From Erodium maritimum (taxonomy: Eukaryota > Streptophyta > Magnoliopsida > Geraniales > Geraniaceae): 64,000 nucleotides of DNA. Shown here in pieces: positions 10,280 to 21,893 of the stretch. The translations under genes and the position numbers were made by a program. Each line of letters starts with the position of its first letter. Within the stretch, counting starts at the first letter, position 1. Location of the stretch: assembly GCA_963921825.1 (NCBI GenBank), contig OY997589.1, positions 73,330,523 to 73,394,522 of the forward strand, read 5' to 3'. The notes beneath the pieces are model-generated. The model was given only the letters and a program-made list of their open reading frames with translations. It was not told the origin of the DNA and searched no databases.

Positions 10280-12413
10280 AGATCAAGAGGTCACCACCGC
10301 ATCGTTGCGTCGTCGTCGTTGGCCGCTCGTTTCTTCTCCGGGGTTGTTCTCTCCGGAGCTTGGGGCCAGCGCTTGGGTGTTTCCGTTTGCAGGAGTCGTA
10401 GCTGTCTCTGATCGTTGCCGTTGTGGGAGCCGTAGCCGTTCAGGTTCCTTGCTGCTATCTCGACTCCGATTGTTATACCTAATGTCTGATCGTTCTGCGT
10501 CTGGGAACTCGAGTCAGAGGTGGGGTGTCGCCGTCCGTGTATAGAGGTGGGGTTGTGGTCCTGTATCCTCTTGTAGCAGGTTCGTGCTTGGTCTCATCAG
10601 GACCTGCAATCGTTGGTTCAGAATTCAGAGGACTGCTGCTACGTTTCAGGTCCTCGCTAATCGGAGTCGGGATAGCGGCTGAGCTTCTCCAAGGGTCGTG
10701 ATTGGGCATCAGTCCGGTGAGGTGCTGATGACCTGGTGAGCTTCCCGTCTCCAGTTGGGTAAATCAGAGGGTCGATCTGCTTCTTGATTGCTGGAGTGGG
10801 TGAAATGGCTCCAATCTCCTTCGCCTCCTTCTACTCGGTATTGATCTCGGCTTATGGTTCTTACTGCAATATTGTATCTCCTATGAAGAAAGCTACGGTC
10901 CGTACTCAGAAGAAATTTGAATCCCGTACATCAGCTTTGGAGGAGGAGTTTCTCTCGGTCAAATCTCGTCGATTTAAGCGATGACTTAAAAAGGCTCTGG
11001 TTGCAAAGAAGGTTGTCAAGGACTTGGGTCCTGATTCAACAACGCAGGTCAAACAGGCTACTGCGAATCAGATATCTCCATCTGGTAATCGCAGGAGGAA
11101 TTTGGATTCTCCAGTTAGGGTTGATGAGCATGTCACAATCCTTAGAGGAGTTGCGAAGATGCAGACGGATTCCATTGCTAAGCAACCGGTAGCTTCAAGG
11201 TGTGTTCGTCAGACCCGAGCAATGAGGAAAGGTAAATACTCTGAACAAGAGGATGAGGTGTTTGTGAGTAATTTTCCGTTTGATTCATCGGAAGATTGGA
11301 CTCGGAATATTTTATGTCATTTTGGTACGATTACGTCCGTGACTGTTCCTAAACGACCGAGCCGAAATGATAGATACTTCGGTTTCATTCGTTTTGAATC
11401 CAAAGGAGCAGCGGCTAAATCAATTGAGGTTTTAAATGGTTTTAAAATCGATGGGTATATCTTATTTTCCATTGTGGCGTGGCGTCGCAGGTCGCATTTA
11501 AGGCTGAAACCAAGCTTTGCAACTCAGAAGGGCGACTATGTTTCTGGGGTTCAGAAACAGAGTAATCTTGGGAAGAATTTGGTTGAGTTCGTTTCATCGG
11601 CAGAGGATGAAGGCGTACTGAGCTCTCGAGTGCAGGGGAATGATGGGGCGTCAGTAGGCCTTCCCGGAGGCTCACCGAAGTTAACTGTGCATGATGATGA
11701 TACCGATCAAGCGGTTTCAAATTCGGATGAGATTGGAAATCGTGATTCCGGTGTTGATTTCGGGGATCATGATGACTGCGCTGATTCTGGGGGCTATGAT
11801 ACAGTTGAGGATGTTTTCTTTGTGGATCGACTCTTGTATCATTTGGCCTTGTTCAAGATCAATCCTTTCCAGTCCAGCCCGTGTCGCAGGTGCTGGATTC
11901 GGCTCATGCTTCTGATACTGTTGGAGCAATTGTTGACGTGTCCACAAGTCAACCGTCGTAGCAGATGAAATCTCCGTGGAAGGACGCCCTCATCAAGAAG
12001 CGGGTGAGTCGCCCTCCTAATCATTTAACGGAATTCTACACTATGACGTGTAAACCAAATGTCTCGGATCAGGAAAGATATGTTCGTCCCGTCGACATTG
12101 GAAAACAGGTTGAGCAAGTCCGAAATGGAAAATCTCAAGTCATAGCTTCGACACATGGCATCGACACATGGAATACAATTCGTGAGTTGGCTTCCAAAAA
12201 GAAGGATGCAACGACTCAACGTTGACCTCGGGGGAAAGGATTGTTTTTCCATTTCTGTTTTTGTTCCTTGTTTCTTTTTTGCTTGCCCTTTTGGCTTCCT
12301 TTGTTGGAGTCCCTTTGTAATCGTTGGTAGCCACCCCGCTTCTTCTTGAATCAGGGCACTGTGATTCCCTTTTTGGAATCGGTCTTATTAATAAATTTTT
12401 CGAGCTTATAAAA
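10280..12413 (+). mobile_element. LINE with RRM-type ORF1 and no ORF2
   Basis: A GC-rich 5' region is followed by an ORF1 (10784-12225, broken) and then directly by a 3' UTR ending GGTCTTATTAATAAATTTTT, CGAGCTTATAAAAAAA. The 200-bp element at 7616 shares this tail. An RRM in ORF1 is known from the BNR-like subclade of plant L1 LINEs, which fits. No endonuclease, reverse transcriptase or RNase H sequence lies between ORF1 and the tail, so the copy is an internal-deletion derivative. A candidate TSD, AAATAAGGTGCTTT at 9897-9910 versus AAATAAGGTTGCTTT at 12414-12428, would put the 5' end at 9911, but 9911-10270 does not look like the rest of the element. Confidence 0.65.
10784..12225 (+). pseudogene. 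LINE ORF1 with RNA-recognition motif
   Basis: The frame from 10784 runs to 11968 with one in-frame TGA at 10982-10984. A second frame, 11965-12225, probably continues it after a frameshift. The RRM lies at about 11258-11473: RNP2-like VFVSNFP and RNP1-like RYFGFIRF, separated by the usual distance, with hydrophobic positions consistent with the beta-alpha-beta fold. The region after the RRM is acidic (DHDDCADSGGYDTVEDV). The final part contains PPNHLTEFYTMTCKPNVSDQ. In its family the protein would bind the element RNA in an RNP. Here the stop and frameshift show it is dead. An ordinary host RRM gene is unlikely because the ORF is intronless and sits just before a LINE tail. Confidence 0.65.
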
Positions 12414-12979
12414 AAATAAGGTTGCTTTCTTTCCAAGAAACCAGAACAAGTACAAGACAAACAATCCAAGAATTCTAAACCTGAAGAGAGGATACCTGAT
12501 TGGGTACAGATGAGAGTCTTCTAAGGATGAATCAACACGATGAACAACAGAAAATGTACCAGAATGTATCAAATCTACAAGCATGACAGTACCCAAGACC
12601 ATGTCTGATGAATGAAGGATTAACACAAATTCTAAGGATGTAGTTGAGTTTCAAACAACACTGAAGAGAGGGAGCCAAAGAACTGCAAATCGAGGGGGAG
12701 GCAGCACAAAGATAAAACACCAATACTCAAGCCTAATAGAAATCTACCCGCATTCTTTGAACAGAAAGGCCTAAAGCTACCCACACACAAATCAAGAGCA
12801 CTTAGAAAACAAGAGGAACCTTACCAAACACACAACACTCCTCATACCAAACCCTGACCCATCCCAAAACCCCACCCCAAGAAAGATAGAACCAGTATTA
12901 GGATCCGAGCCATCAAACAATTGATGCAGTACGAAACTGTAATAGCAGACCCAAAAAAAAAGAGTCAGAGGCAGGAAGA

Positions 12980-13660
12980 TCATAAAAAGTCAGAAGAGCA
13001 TTCAACAAGAATGAAGAAAGTCTTTCCAATCCTGTAGGGAGAAGAATTGGCTAGAGATCTGAAAATTTGCCCAAGCCCAATTATAAGACTGATTGAAGAT
13101 GATATCAAAGATTTCCAAGGATAGGAGTACAATTCCATTGAAGATATAATTATTCCTTGCCAAACCTTGACAATTCCATAGATCATCCCAGAAAAAGATC
13201 CTTAGGTCATTGCCTAGTTTCCAAGAAAGGCCTTTGAAACCAAATAGGTCAGAAAAATCTGGGATCATACTGAAGGCCAATAATTTGCTTCAAAAAGCTT
13301 CTTTGGCCAATTTCTCTGAAGTTTGAGAGATCCCACTCTTTTGGATTTCATCCATATTTACTACATATCACCAACTTCTATAAACTTTTCCTTTACAAAG
13401 AAAATCTTCACCATCATTTGAAGAGGAGAGCAACATTCAGTAGAGAAAGACTTAATATCCCCAAATCCGTTTCATCTTTGGGTCTACATACTGTATTCCA
13501 ACTTAATTTGCTGAATGTTTTAGATGTAGGCTTAGAATGGAAAAGAAATCTCTTATGTCATCTTTCTAAAGATTTAATAACTCCTTTTGGAGCTTTAATT
13601 ATGGAGAAGTAGTATAATGGAAGAGCTCCCAAGACTGACTTGATTAGAGTAATCCTTTTT
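12980..13660 (-). pseudogene. LINE ORF2 fragment (post-RT region)
   Basis: Minus-strand translation gives pieces typical of the segment after the reverse transcriptase in plant L1 LINEs: KLSWNTVCRPKDE followed by LGILSLSRLNVALLFK (about 13520-13430), then KLAKEAFWSKLL, then LSWKLGNDLRIFFWDDLW (about 13230-13180), and finally LARNNYIFNG. These match the family order K-x-x-W-x-x-x-C-x-P-K, GLGI..N.ALL.KW, G-N-G-x-x-x-x-F-W-x-D-x-W and RN.RIF. Frames shift several times, and a deletion joins the FW-DLW motif directly to the RN-IFN motif. The RT catalytic box is not present. Confidence 0.6.
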
Positions 13661-13689
13661 CCCATCGTATCACACGCTTTTCTCTCTTT

Positions 13690-14760
13690 ATAGACCCATA
13701 CGAACCTTAACTTACCAATACCCTACTCTCTTTTTTTGGGGTCGCTATAAACGGCGATTGTGGCTCTAGCCATAACAATTATCGATGAGAGCTCTTCTCT
13801 CTTTTCTCTGGCCAACGGTGCCCCTTGCTTCCTAGTGGTTCCAGTCGCAATCCTTCTACCACCATTTTCACCTCGCGCCATCGCGGCTTAACTCATCACT
13901 CGTCCCCCTCCGACCTGCAAACCGACACCGTTCGCAGGCTTCCCGTTCGTCTCGTTCCCGAGCTGCCATCAAATCTCACCGCCCGGATCTACAATTAGGA
14001 TTGTGGCTCCCCATCCTTGTTCATCTTGATTGAGCCACGACAAGCTCGCCAGATACAACGATTCCCCCTCTCATCATGTCGCCTCCAGTCTCCCCTTACA
14101 TGCCCGTGATCTACTCCTCATTGCTATACCGGAAGCTATTGGACCTGTCCCCTCCCGATCTGGCGGGTTCTGCTACCCCATACCTATTGGAGTTCTGTCG
14201 CTAGAGGCATCCAGCCTCGTCGGTCCTCCCAGATGCCTAACTGTACCAACCGCAAACAACCCCCTCCTTCTCGTCGGAATACGGACCGCCACCACCTCTC
14301 TCTCGGACCATCCCCGACATATCTGGTAGTGGTCTTACGCCGACGATTTCTGCCCCTAGATCTACTAGTGCTCGGACATCAGTGGTTGTCAACATCGTTG
14401 GTCCACCCTCCGGCCTCACCAGGACGGCCACATCCCGTTTAGTTTACATTCTCTTTATGTTTTTTTCGTAAGTTCCCTCTGCCGGATTTTCTTTGTCAAG
14501 GACTCGGTCGTCCTTTCCCAGCGTTTCACGGTAGATATGGTCGTTGCCTCTACTGACGTGTACGAACGACCCTCTTCATCAGCGGACCAAACATTGGCAG
14601 TCATGGTCGTACACACTTCGTCATTTATTCGTGGTTCAAGCCTAAAGCTCTGGCGCACTCAATCTATCCCCAACAAAGGTCTCAACCTGAGACTATTTCA
14701 CATTTCTCAGGGCCCATCGGAGAGTTTGGTTACCACCTAGGAACACTAGGTTGTAGTAGG
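13690..14760. other. GC-rich region, unassigned
   Basis: The plus strand is C-rich (13800-14450) with several overlapping ORFs of fewer than 100 codons on both strands. None shows a motif or splice-compatible continuation. The composition resembles the GC-rich 5' halves of the family-A retroelements in this window, but no CTGATAAAA tail or TSD was found, so I leave it open. Confidence 0.35.
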
Positions 14761-14859
14761 ATGTTTGGTTTGGATATAAGGCGTTGTGTCGCAATTTTGT
14801 TAACTGTGTCTGCATTCGTTTCAGGGATATTAAACCCGAGAGTTAAGAGCAACTTTCTG

Positions 14860-15105
14860 TTTATTTTTTGGCGGAAAATCATCATGTGCCTGACACATGA
14901 CCCAAATAATTCTAAAAAATATCGAAATTGTTTTTCAGATCATTCCCAAATCGTTCCTCATAACAGTTTCTTTTTTATTAAATAGATTAAGTTAGAAGGA
15001 TTTGAGAATGATTTGAGGAGTAATTTCGATATTTTTCAAAACTATTTGGGTCATGTATCCAACATATGACGATTTTCCCTTCAAAAATAGACAAACAATT
15101 AGTGG
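14860..15105. mobile_element. Hairpin MITE upstream of the IQD gene
   Basis: Two arms of about 100 bp are inverted repeats around a 30-bp AT-rich centre. The left arm reads GGAAAATCATCATGTGCC, ACATGACCCAAATAATTC, AAAAATATCGAAATTG. The reverse complement of the right arm reads GGAAAATCGTCATATGTTG, ACATGACCCAAATAGTTT, AAAAATATCGAAATTAC. No ORF lies inside. Transcribed through, it would fold into a long hairpin. Confidence 0.75.
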
Positions 15106-15399
15106 GACAAAACAAAATTAAATTAGTAGAAATGAAATCCAAAACTTTTAAAGTGGTGAGATAGAATTACCCTTATAAAATATCACAGTGATCTAAAATT
15201 ATAAGAAACTACATGACATAGGGAAGAAGAGTAATAAACCACAATAATAGAAAAGAAGAGGGAGTAGGAAGGGCAGAGGTACATGGTAGGTGTCCAGTTT
15301 AGTCTTGCCATTTAAGTAAAGTTAGTTGAAGATGGGCATTTTAACATTGAGTGAGAAAGTGGCCAACCCCAGACTCCTTGTCTCTTCATCATCATCAAG

Positions 15400-16593
15400 G
15401 CTCCACACACACACACATAGACCAGAGTATCTTCTCACAAATTAATATAAAACCCCCACCAAAAGGTGACAAAGAAAAGTTCAATCCATACAGGGAAGCA
15501 AAGTGAACCCAACAATATTCAAAATCATATTCATACCATCATCATCATCATCATGGAGGAAAAGAGCAATTTCTACAGTGGAGGAGAGAGAGGTGGAGGC
15601 TAGAAATATTGTAACCCATCAACCAAAACAAAGAGAAAGAGAGGAGCTTCTTCTTCTTCTCTCTTCTCCTCCTTGCTTTCCTGTACCAGCTTTCTTTGCA
15701 GCTTTCAAGGTCTTGCTAAGGTACACATGGTGATTTGGGTCCTGTTTATGCCCTTAATTAGCTTGATTATCAGCATCTTTATGATTATAGGATTCTTTTT
15801 CCTTGGATCCCTTACTAGGAGAATTAAAGTCTTTTGGCTCTTTGGAATTAAATTTCCATATGGGTTGCTTTTGACACCTGAAGGGTAAAGCAGAAATAGG
15901 GTACAACCTCTCTCTTCTGGTTCCTCAGATATTAATTATATAAAATATATATATTTTTCTGCATATAGACATAATTGTGAACAGAAAGGGTGTTCCATTC
16001 TTGTGAAAGGATTATCCTATGAGCAGAGATATAGATAAAAAATAAACTATTTTTGTTTGGCAGTATGTATCTGTCTGCACATATTTAATTTATTTTTTTC
16101 TAGTTTTCATGTCAATTTCTGCTTCTTGTTGAGGATTCGTCCAAACATATCAAAACCTTCTCTTGGTCTTGTTTGATGCCAAGAGAAAAAAGGTGTAGAA
16201 TCTTTGTTTCTGTTCTGCAATTATCCCCTTTTATCTTCTTCTTCTTTGTCAGCAACAACACCAATTGATTTTAGTGAGCTTTTGCTCAAGTGGTGATGTG
16301 GGTCTCAGAATTAGTATATCTATTCTACTTATTTATGTTCTTTATCTTTATATTGATCAGATAAAGGAGAAGAACAGAAAGTTGCACAGATGTTGGTTTC
16401 ATAAGCTCATGTGATGGAAATTGAGGCTTTGTTGGGTAATTTGCTTGATTCGGGCGCAATTTGTTTTCGTTCATGTAAATAAATTTGCAAGTCTTAGGAT
16501 TTAAAATACTTATGTTGATTCATAGGGAAGTGATTTCTTGATATATTTTAGTTTTAATTTCTTATGTCAGAGTGAGAAAGTAATGCTACAAAC
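15400..16593 (+). promoter_or_regulatory. IQD promoter edge and intron-containing 5' UTR
   Basis: A TATA-like AATATAAAA at about 15444-15452 lies upstream of a leader containing (AC)n and (CAT)n repeats. A probable 5'-UTR intron runs from a GT after CTTGCTAAG (15721) to TTATGTCAG (ending about 16570), just before the start codon region. Leader introns are usual in this gene family. The transcription start is not determined. Confidence 0.4.
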
Positions 16594-18881
16594 ATGGGGA
16601 AGAAAGGGAGCTGGTTTTCTGCAATTAAGAAAGTCTTTACACCCAGCTCAAAGACGAAGCTAGCCAATGTAAGTGCGACGATTAACTATTTTGAGACTTT
16701 TTGTTGTTCATTTTTGCAATTGCATCCCTTGAGTTATTCTAGAGCTTTTGGATTGAGAAACTTGTGAGGTAGTGTTTAGTGATAATGGATATGGTGAATT
16801 GAGTGTTCTTGATTGGTATGTTAGGATTCAGAGAAGAAAAAAAGCTCGAACGAAAAGAAGAAAGGGCTAGTGAGACGGGAAACCAATTCTTTCATTCCCC
16901 TCTTCAGAGAACCGAGTAGTATCGAGAAAATATTGGGAGATGTTGAACGAGAGCAGCTAGTCTTTAGGCCTTCAACTCCTGCTGAGCGACCCAAAACACC
17001 TACATTTGTGCCTCCAAGGGCGGCTTCTCCAAGGGCGGTATCTCCTAGAGCCACTTCCCCAAGGGCTGCCTCTCCTAGAGTCACTTCTCCTCCAACTCCA
17101 AGGGCTCCTCCTCCTAGAGCTGCCTCTCCAAGGGCTCCTCCTCCCAGAGCTGCTTCTCCAACTCCAAGGGCTGCTTCTCCTAGTCCTAGGATTGGTCGTC
17201 AACAAAAGGGGACAAGTTTCCGCCCAGAACCAACACCAAGGCATCAACATGCTTCGGCTACGAAGATCCAAGCAGCCTACAGAGGCTATATGGTATGCTT
17301 CTTGTTTCCTTTTCTTCTCTCATCATTGGATATACAACATTGGCATGCAGGCACTTTCAGAATGAGTTCCATGTTGATATTACTTTCATATTATAGTTGA
17401 TTGAGCATGACCCATTGACTTGGCATGCAGGCAAGAAGAAGTTTCAAAGCTCTAAAGGGCCTAGTGAGGCTTCAAGGAGTTGTGAGAGGGCAGAACGTGA
17501 AGCGCCAGACAACAAATGCAATCAAGTACATGCAGCTCTTAGTACGGGTTCAGTCTCAGATTCAATCTCGCAGGATTCAGAACTTAGAAAACCAAGCTCG
17601 GCATCAAGGTAGGAATGACAAGGGCGCAGAAAACACCGCTGGCAAATGGAGCACTGCAGTATGTTCCCTAGAAACTTCATTTATTCATGTCAAATACCCC
17701 AAAGTCTCAGTAGTAGTTACAAGAAATGTAACTATATATCGGTTCAGTCTGGGACAGGTAACGAAGACTGGGACGATAGCCTGTTGACCAAGGAGGAGGT
17801 GGAGGCGAGGATGCAGAAGAAGGTGGAAGCAGTCGTCAAAAGAGAACGAGCAATGGCTTTTGCATATTCTCATCAGGTATGTGTATAATATATAAGGAGA
17901 TTTCAATTCACTACCACGAACTATGCACGTTTTACAAATCACTACCTTGAATTTCAAAGGGTAACATACCTTCCCTGAATAGCCATTTAAGATAGTAATT
18001 TTGTACCAGTTAAAATTCTAGACAGTTACTTATAAAACGTGCATAGTTTAGAACAGGGAACTGTCATTTCCTTTGTAATCTACAACAAAACATGAGTTAG
18101 AACTTAGAGTAGTGACTGCATTATGTAATGCTGGATCCATTCGTGTAAATTTCATTTCATTTGTGTGCAATATCAGTGGAAAGGCACTCCTAAGTCGGGG
18201 CAAACAGAGACGCGAGGCAGTGGATTCCCATGGTGGTGGAACTGGCTAGAACGTCAGCTTCCAGCAGCAGCAAAGCCTGGGGAGAGCCCGGGCGTGAAGA
18301 GTTTCCAGTTCACACCTTCAAGGCCATTCTCAGAGAGGAAGCCGAGCCCACGTCCCCAATCAAGCAGCAGCAAGCAACAAGGTTTTGGGATGGACAACTT
18401 GGACTCCTCGACACCAAAATCAACCCTTGGCATGACTCCAAAACAAGCAAGAACCCCGCCTTTCTCAGCAAGAAACCTTGGTCAAAGCAGCAGCCCAAGC
18501 ATAAGATCAAAATATGCGAGGGCAAGGGCTGCTGGTTCTCCTTTTGATGTGGCAATGAGAGACGACGAGAGCCTGACGAGCTGCCCTCCATTTTCAGTTC
18601 CAAGCTACATGGCTCCAACAGCGTCCGCCAAGGCAAAGGCGAGAGCGAGCAGCAACCCGAAGGAGAGGTTCCCGGGGACGCCTAACAGTGAGACAAAGAG
18701 TAGGAGGCTTTCTTTTCCTATGATGGCTCAGGGGATTGGGGGGTTCAAGTGGAACAAAGGCTCGTTTTTCTCGAACAAGGGTGGGAGTTCTCCGAAGCCA
18801 TCGGTGGGGAATATGAGTGTGGACTCCACAGTTTCCATGCCTGCTGGGGTTGGGAGGAGGCCATTTAACAGATTTGTGTGA
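16594..18881 (+). CDS. IQ67-domain (IQD) calmodulin-binding protein, IQD13/14-like
   Basis: Five exons join cleanly: 16594-16668, 16825-17292, 17431-17658, 17748-17876 and 18177-18881 (1605 nt, 534 residues); all introns are GT-AG and phase 0. The protein starts MGKKGSWFSAIKKVFTP, the typical IQD N-terminus. Residues about 76-140 are a low-complexity (S/P)PRAAS repeat. The IQ67 domain begins ATKIQAAYRGYM at about residue 169 and continues ARRSFKALKGLVRLQ after the intron, with further Arg/Lys-rich calmodulin-binding turns. The intron splits the first IQ motif at the position conserved in the family. A basic Ser-rich C-terminal half includes a DUF4005-like PSYMAPTASAKAKAR (about 443-457). IQD proteins are scaffold proteins that bind calmodulin and often microtubules or the plasma membrane. 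The nearer IQD13/14 assignment rests on the PRAAS repeat and N-terminus. The ATG at 16583 is out of frame. Confidence 0.92.
17886..18085. repeat. Imperfect inverted repeat in IQD intron 4
   Basis: CACGAACTATGCACGTTTTA near the left end pairs with AAAACGTGCATAGTTTAGAA near the right end, giving a MITE-like fold-back that fills most of intron 4. No TSD was identified. Confidence 0.45.
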
Positions 18882-18996
18882 TTTTTAACACTTTCTTTTG
18901 TTTTGATTGAGTTTTATGTTTGAGTTACAGATTACTACTGATTGTAAAAGAATAAATAAACAATAGGAAATTATGTGTTTGATAGTAACATGGTTT

Positions 18997-19954
18997 GGTT
19001 TTCTTAAGACCCTTTTGATTGCTTCATTGGTTTAGATACAACATGACTTTGAAAATGAACAGGTAAGAAATTGCTCACCATCGGCCATGGCTACCTCAGA
19101 AATTGCTCATTTTGTATGTTTTAAGTCATTCATATGAGCTTCATTCCAAGTTCATGATGATTCTAATGAAGTTTTCAAATTTGAAAGCATCCTGACCATC
19201 AGTCTCAAATTAATTGGGTATTCCAAATTTTGAAATTCGTGAATTAGATTTATTTCAAGGATTCTAAAACATAGAAGATTTTCCATGTTGAAGTGATATA
19301 AAAGTTATAATCTGTTTATCAATCATCCAATAGTAACAGCAGCACTACATACTTAGACCCTCTATAATGGTGTCGTCTCTGTGTTTGAAATCGTCGTCGA
19401 ATCATACATTTTGTAGATTTTTGTCATCGAATTTGTGCAGTAGAGTCGGTGCAGCGTCGAATCTTCGAACATAGGTGTTCCTCCGAGCAGTTAGAACGCA
19501 TCTCCGCCCTTTTTTTTGTTGCGTCGACGTTTCTCCAAGGTCATTCGTCGTCGGCGTTTCTCCCCACTCAACTCAGTCACATCCATTTCCAGTTGGAAAA
19601 ATGGCCGATTCCAAGCACGGGAAATAGTCGTCGGGATTTAACTTGTCCGATGACGTTTTGCCACCGCAAAGTTGTGCCAAGGATTGTCAGGACAACTATC
19701 GACGTGGAGGGAGCCGTGAGTGGGACTACGTGCCTGATTCGCTGCATTACTGTGACGAGGAGGATAAGAGCTGGAGAAATACGTCCCGTCGTCGTTGGAC
19801 CAACGAACATTGTCGGCAACCCCTACGTTGAACCGCTACAAAGAGAACTTGGGTTCAACATCATCATTCCTCATTGGGATGGCGTACGATGTCCCAACAA
19901 CTTGGAAAGTCAGGACATGGTCGGGCTATAGCGGGACAGGCTCAGGCTATACTG
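18997..19954. repeat. Segmental duplication, unit 1 (contains a truncated Harbinger-like 5' end)
   Basis: From GGTTTTCTTAAGACCCTTTT to CAGGCTATACTG this unit matches 21894-23122. The first 350 bases or so are host flank downstream of the IQD gene. The rest is the 5' part of a PIF/Harbinger-like element starting GACCCTCTATAATGG (about 19350). Relative to unit 2 it lacks about 290 bases after CGTCGAATCTTCGAA. ORFs in this unit (for example 19449-19931) have no independent support. Confidence 0.75.
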
Positions 19955-21882
19955 TTTTTTTTTATCGGCAAAGCAAATTTAAATTAAAACCGTTCTTTGG
20001 AAAGAAGAACAGAGTTTTGAAATACAAACACACGAGCAATCCACAATGGATCATCAACCAACAATCTCTACAACCAGAGAAAACAACAACAACCTAAGGA
20101 CAGTCCACTCGGGGAACCTCAAGACCAACAACACAAGGACGGTCCACTCAGGGAACCTCTAAACACCAAACCACAAAGGAGCGCCCAACCAAGGACTTAT
20201 AAGGATAAAACAACAGGTAAAGGATAAAACCAACAAGGAAAGCCACTATGGGAAATAAGAACTAGAAGACCAAGAATCCCGAAACATTCGGGCAAGACAG
20301 CAGCCACCACCAAGAATTGGCCACTAAGGAGAGCTGACACACAGGAAGCACTGCAAACCTAATCAAAGTTGAACCAAACTCCATGTATCATTAGTAACTC
20401 TCTATCCTAGTGAGAAAGAGAGAACTAAAAACGCCGGTGGCCAGGACCACAATCGACAGATACAGATTCTCAGTGAAGAATCACTGAGAAACACCACTCT
20501 GAACTGATAAAACGAATGGCTTTTGACTTAGAAACAGCCTTAAAGACTCACCGGCGGCCAACACCAACACATATAACCGATGAGCTCAATCACCAAACAG
20601 CGGGTCGAGAAGAAGCGAAGCCATTCGAATCAATTGAAAGGAAAGGGTGGGAGAGGAATTACCAAACAAAGATCAGCAAGCAGCGAGGCACGTGTCACAA
20701 AGATGAAGTCCCAGAAGCAGCTAGAGAAGTTCAGCGACGATCCACATCCGCTAGACTTGTAGAAACACGTCCCACGACCTGAGCTAGAACTAGTCACCTC
20801 CAGAGACAAGAGAGAGAGTCCACCGTCGAAACAACAATGCCGAAACTGAAGAGTCTGGGCAGGCGAAGAAGCTCGTACTCAGCCCACCGAAACCTAAAAA
20901 TGATAAACACCGAAAAGAGGCCCAAAAAGGCGGAGGACCAGTATTTCTCCGAACTCTAAACTGGCAGCAGCAAGTTAGATTAAGCCTCCAAAACCAGTAA
21001 AAGAGCAGCAGCGAAGCCCAGGTCCAGACCTGGCCCAGATCCAGACCCAGACCCAAGCTCGAACCCAGGCCCGAACCAAGACCCGAGCCCAAAGAACCCT
21101 ACCCGACAGCATCAGAAACCAAGGCGACCTTCGAACTTACCAACCCGCGTCCCAAGGCAGCCACCAAAACCAACAACTTCAGCCAACCCACGCCGAGCAT
21201 TCCACCGGAAATCAACTCCGGCCGGGAAGAGAACGACGGCTACTCACAATACAGATTAGACGAAGCCGGAGATCAGAACTGCCAACACACTGAAACCAAG
21301 GGGGAGACGCGACTGAGCCTGGGCCGGAAATCCGGAAACAACCCACGGAAGGCTGCCACGACGCCACCGTCGGCCAGAAGAACTACGGAGTCACGAGCGC
21401 TTCGAAGGAAAGCAAGGCAGGGCCTTTCCCGAGCAGATCTGCACTACCGAGCATGAATCCCAGGCTCCTCAAGCACCACTTCGACGAACTGAACTTGCCC
21501 TTCTCCAGCGAGCTAAGAAGAAACCCAGCCGCGCCTAGAGGAACGGGACACCGGCCGGCGAGCCACCCGTGCCCGAGACAAAGCAATCCAGTTGTAGATC
21601 TACCACCATCCCCACCAAAACGAAGGAGAAAAGTGAGCCACTACCAGATCTACACTAGGACGATGCCGGCGAGCACGAGGACAGCTCCGACGAGCTTGAG
21701 GAGGAAAGGTCGGGACTGAGGTGAGGAGGGAGCGTGCGGGAAGAGGAGAGGGAGGGTTAAGAATGAAAGGGGGCGAAGGGGGAAGCCTCCACCGGTGACT
21801 GGCTTGGCCGGAAGCTGCCGCCATCACCGGTGGGGGACTGGGAGGAGCGGCGACTGTGAGGTTTTTTAGGGTTTTGGAAAAA
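19955..21882 (-). mobile_element. Non-LTR retroelement, family A copy 2 (non-autonomous)
   Basis: A 12-bp TSD, CAGGCTATACTG, flanks it at 19943-19954 and 21883-21894. The left end is poly-T then ATCGGCAAAGCAAATTTAAA, so the element reads on the minus strand and ends with the family-A tail. The 5' half (20800-21880) is GC-rich. Close to the tail, the phrase AGGACAGTCCACTCGGGGAA recurs as ACGGTCCACTCAGGGAA, again short repeats near the 3' end. No ORF2 domain was seen. It sits at the junction of the two segmental-duplication units. Confidence 0.8.
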
Positions 21883-21893
21883 CAGGCTATACT

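Noticed and set aside
9897-12428. 14-bp near-match AAATAAGG(T)TGCTTT as TSD of the RRM-LINE
   Set aside because: One indel, and 9911-10270 contains another element's poly-T tail, so I do not use it to set the 5' end. It remains possible.
19449-19931. 160-codon ORF in segmental unit 1
   Set aside because: The corresponding unit 2 sequence does not keep the same frame, so it is chance within a transposon.
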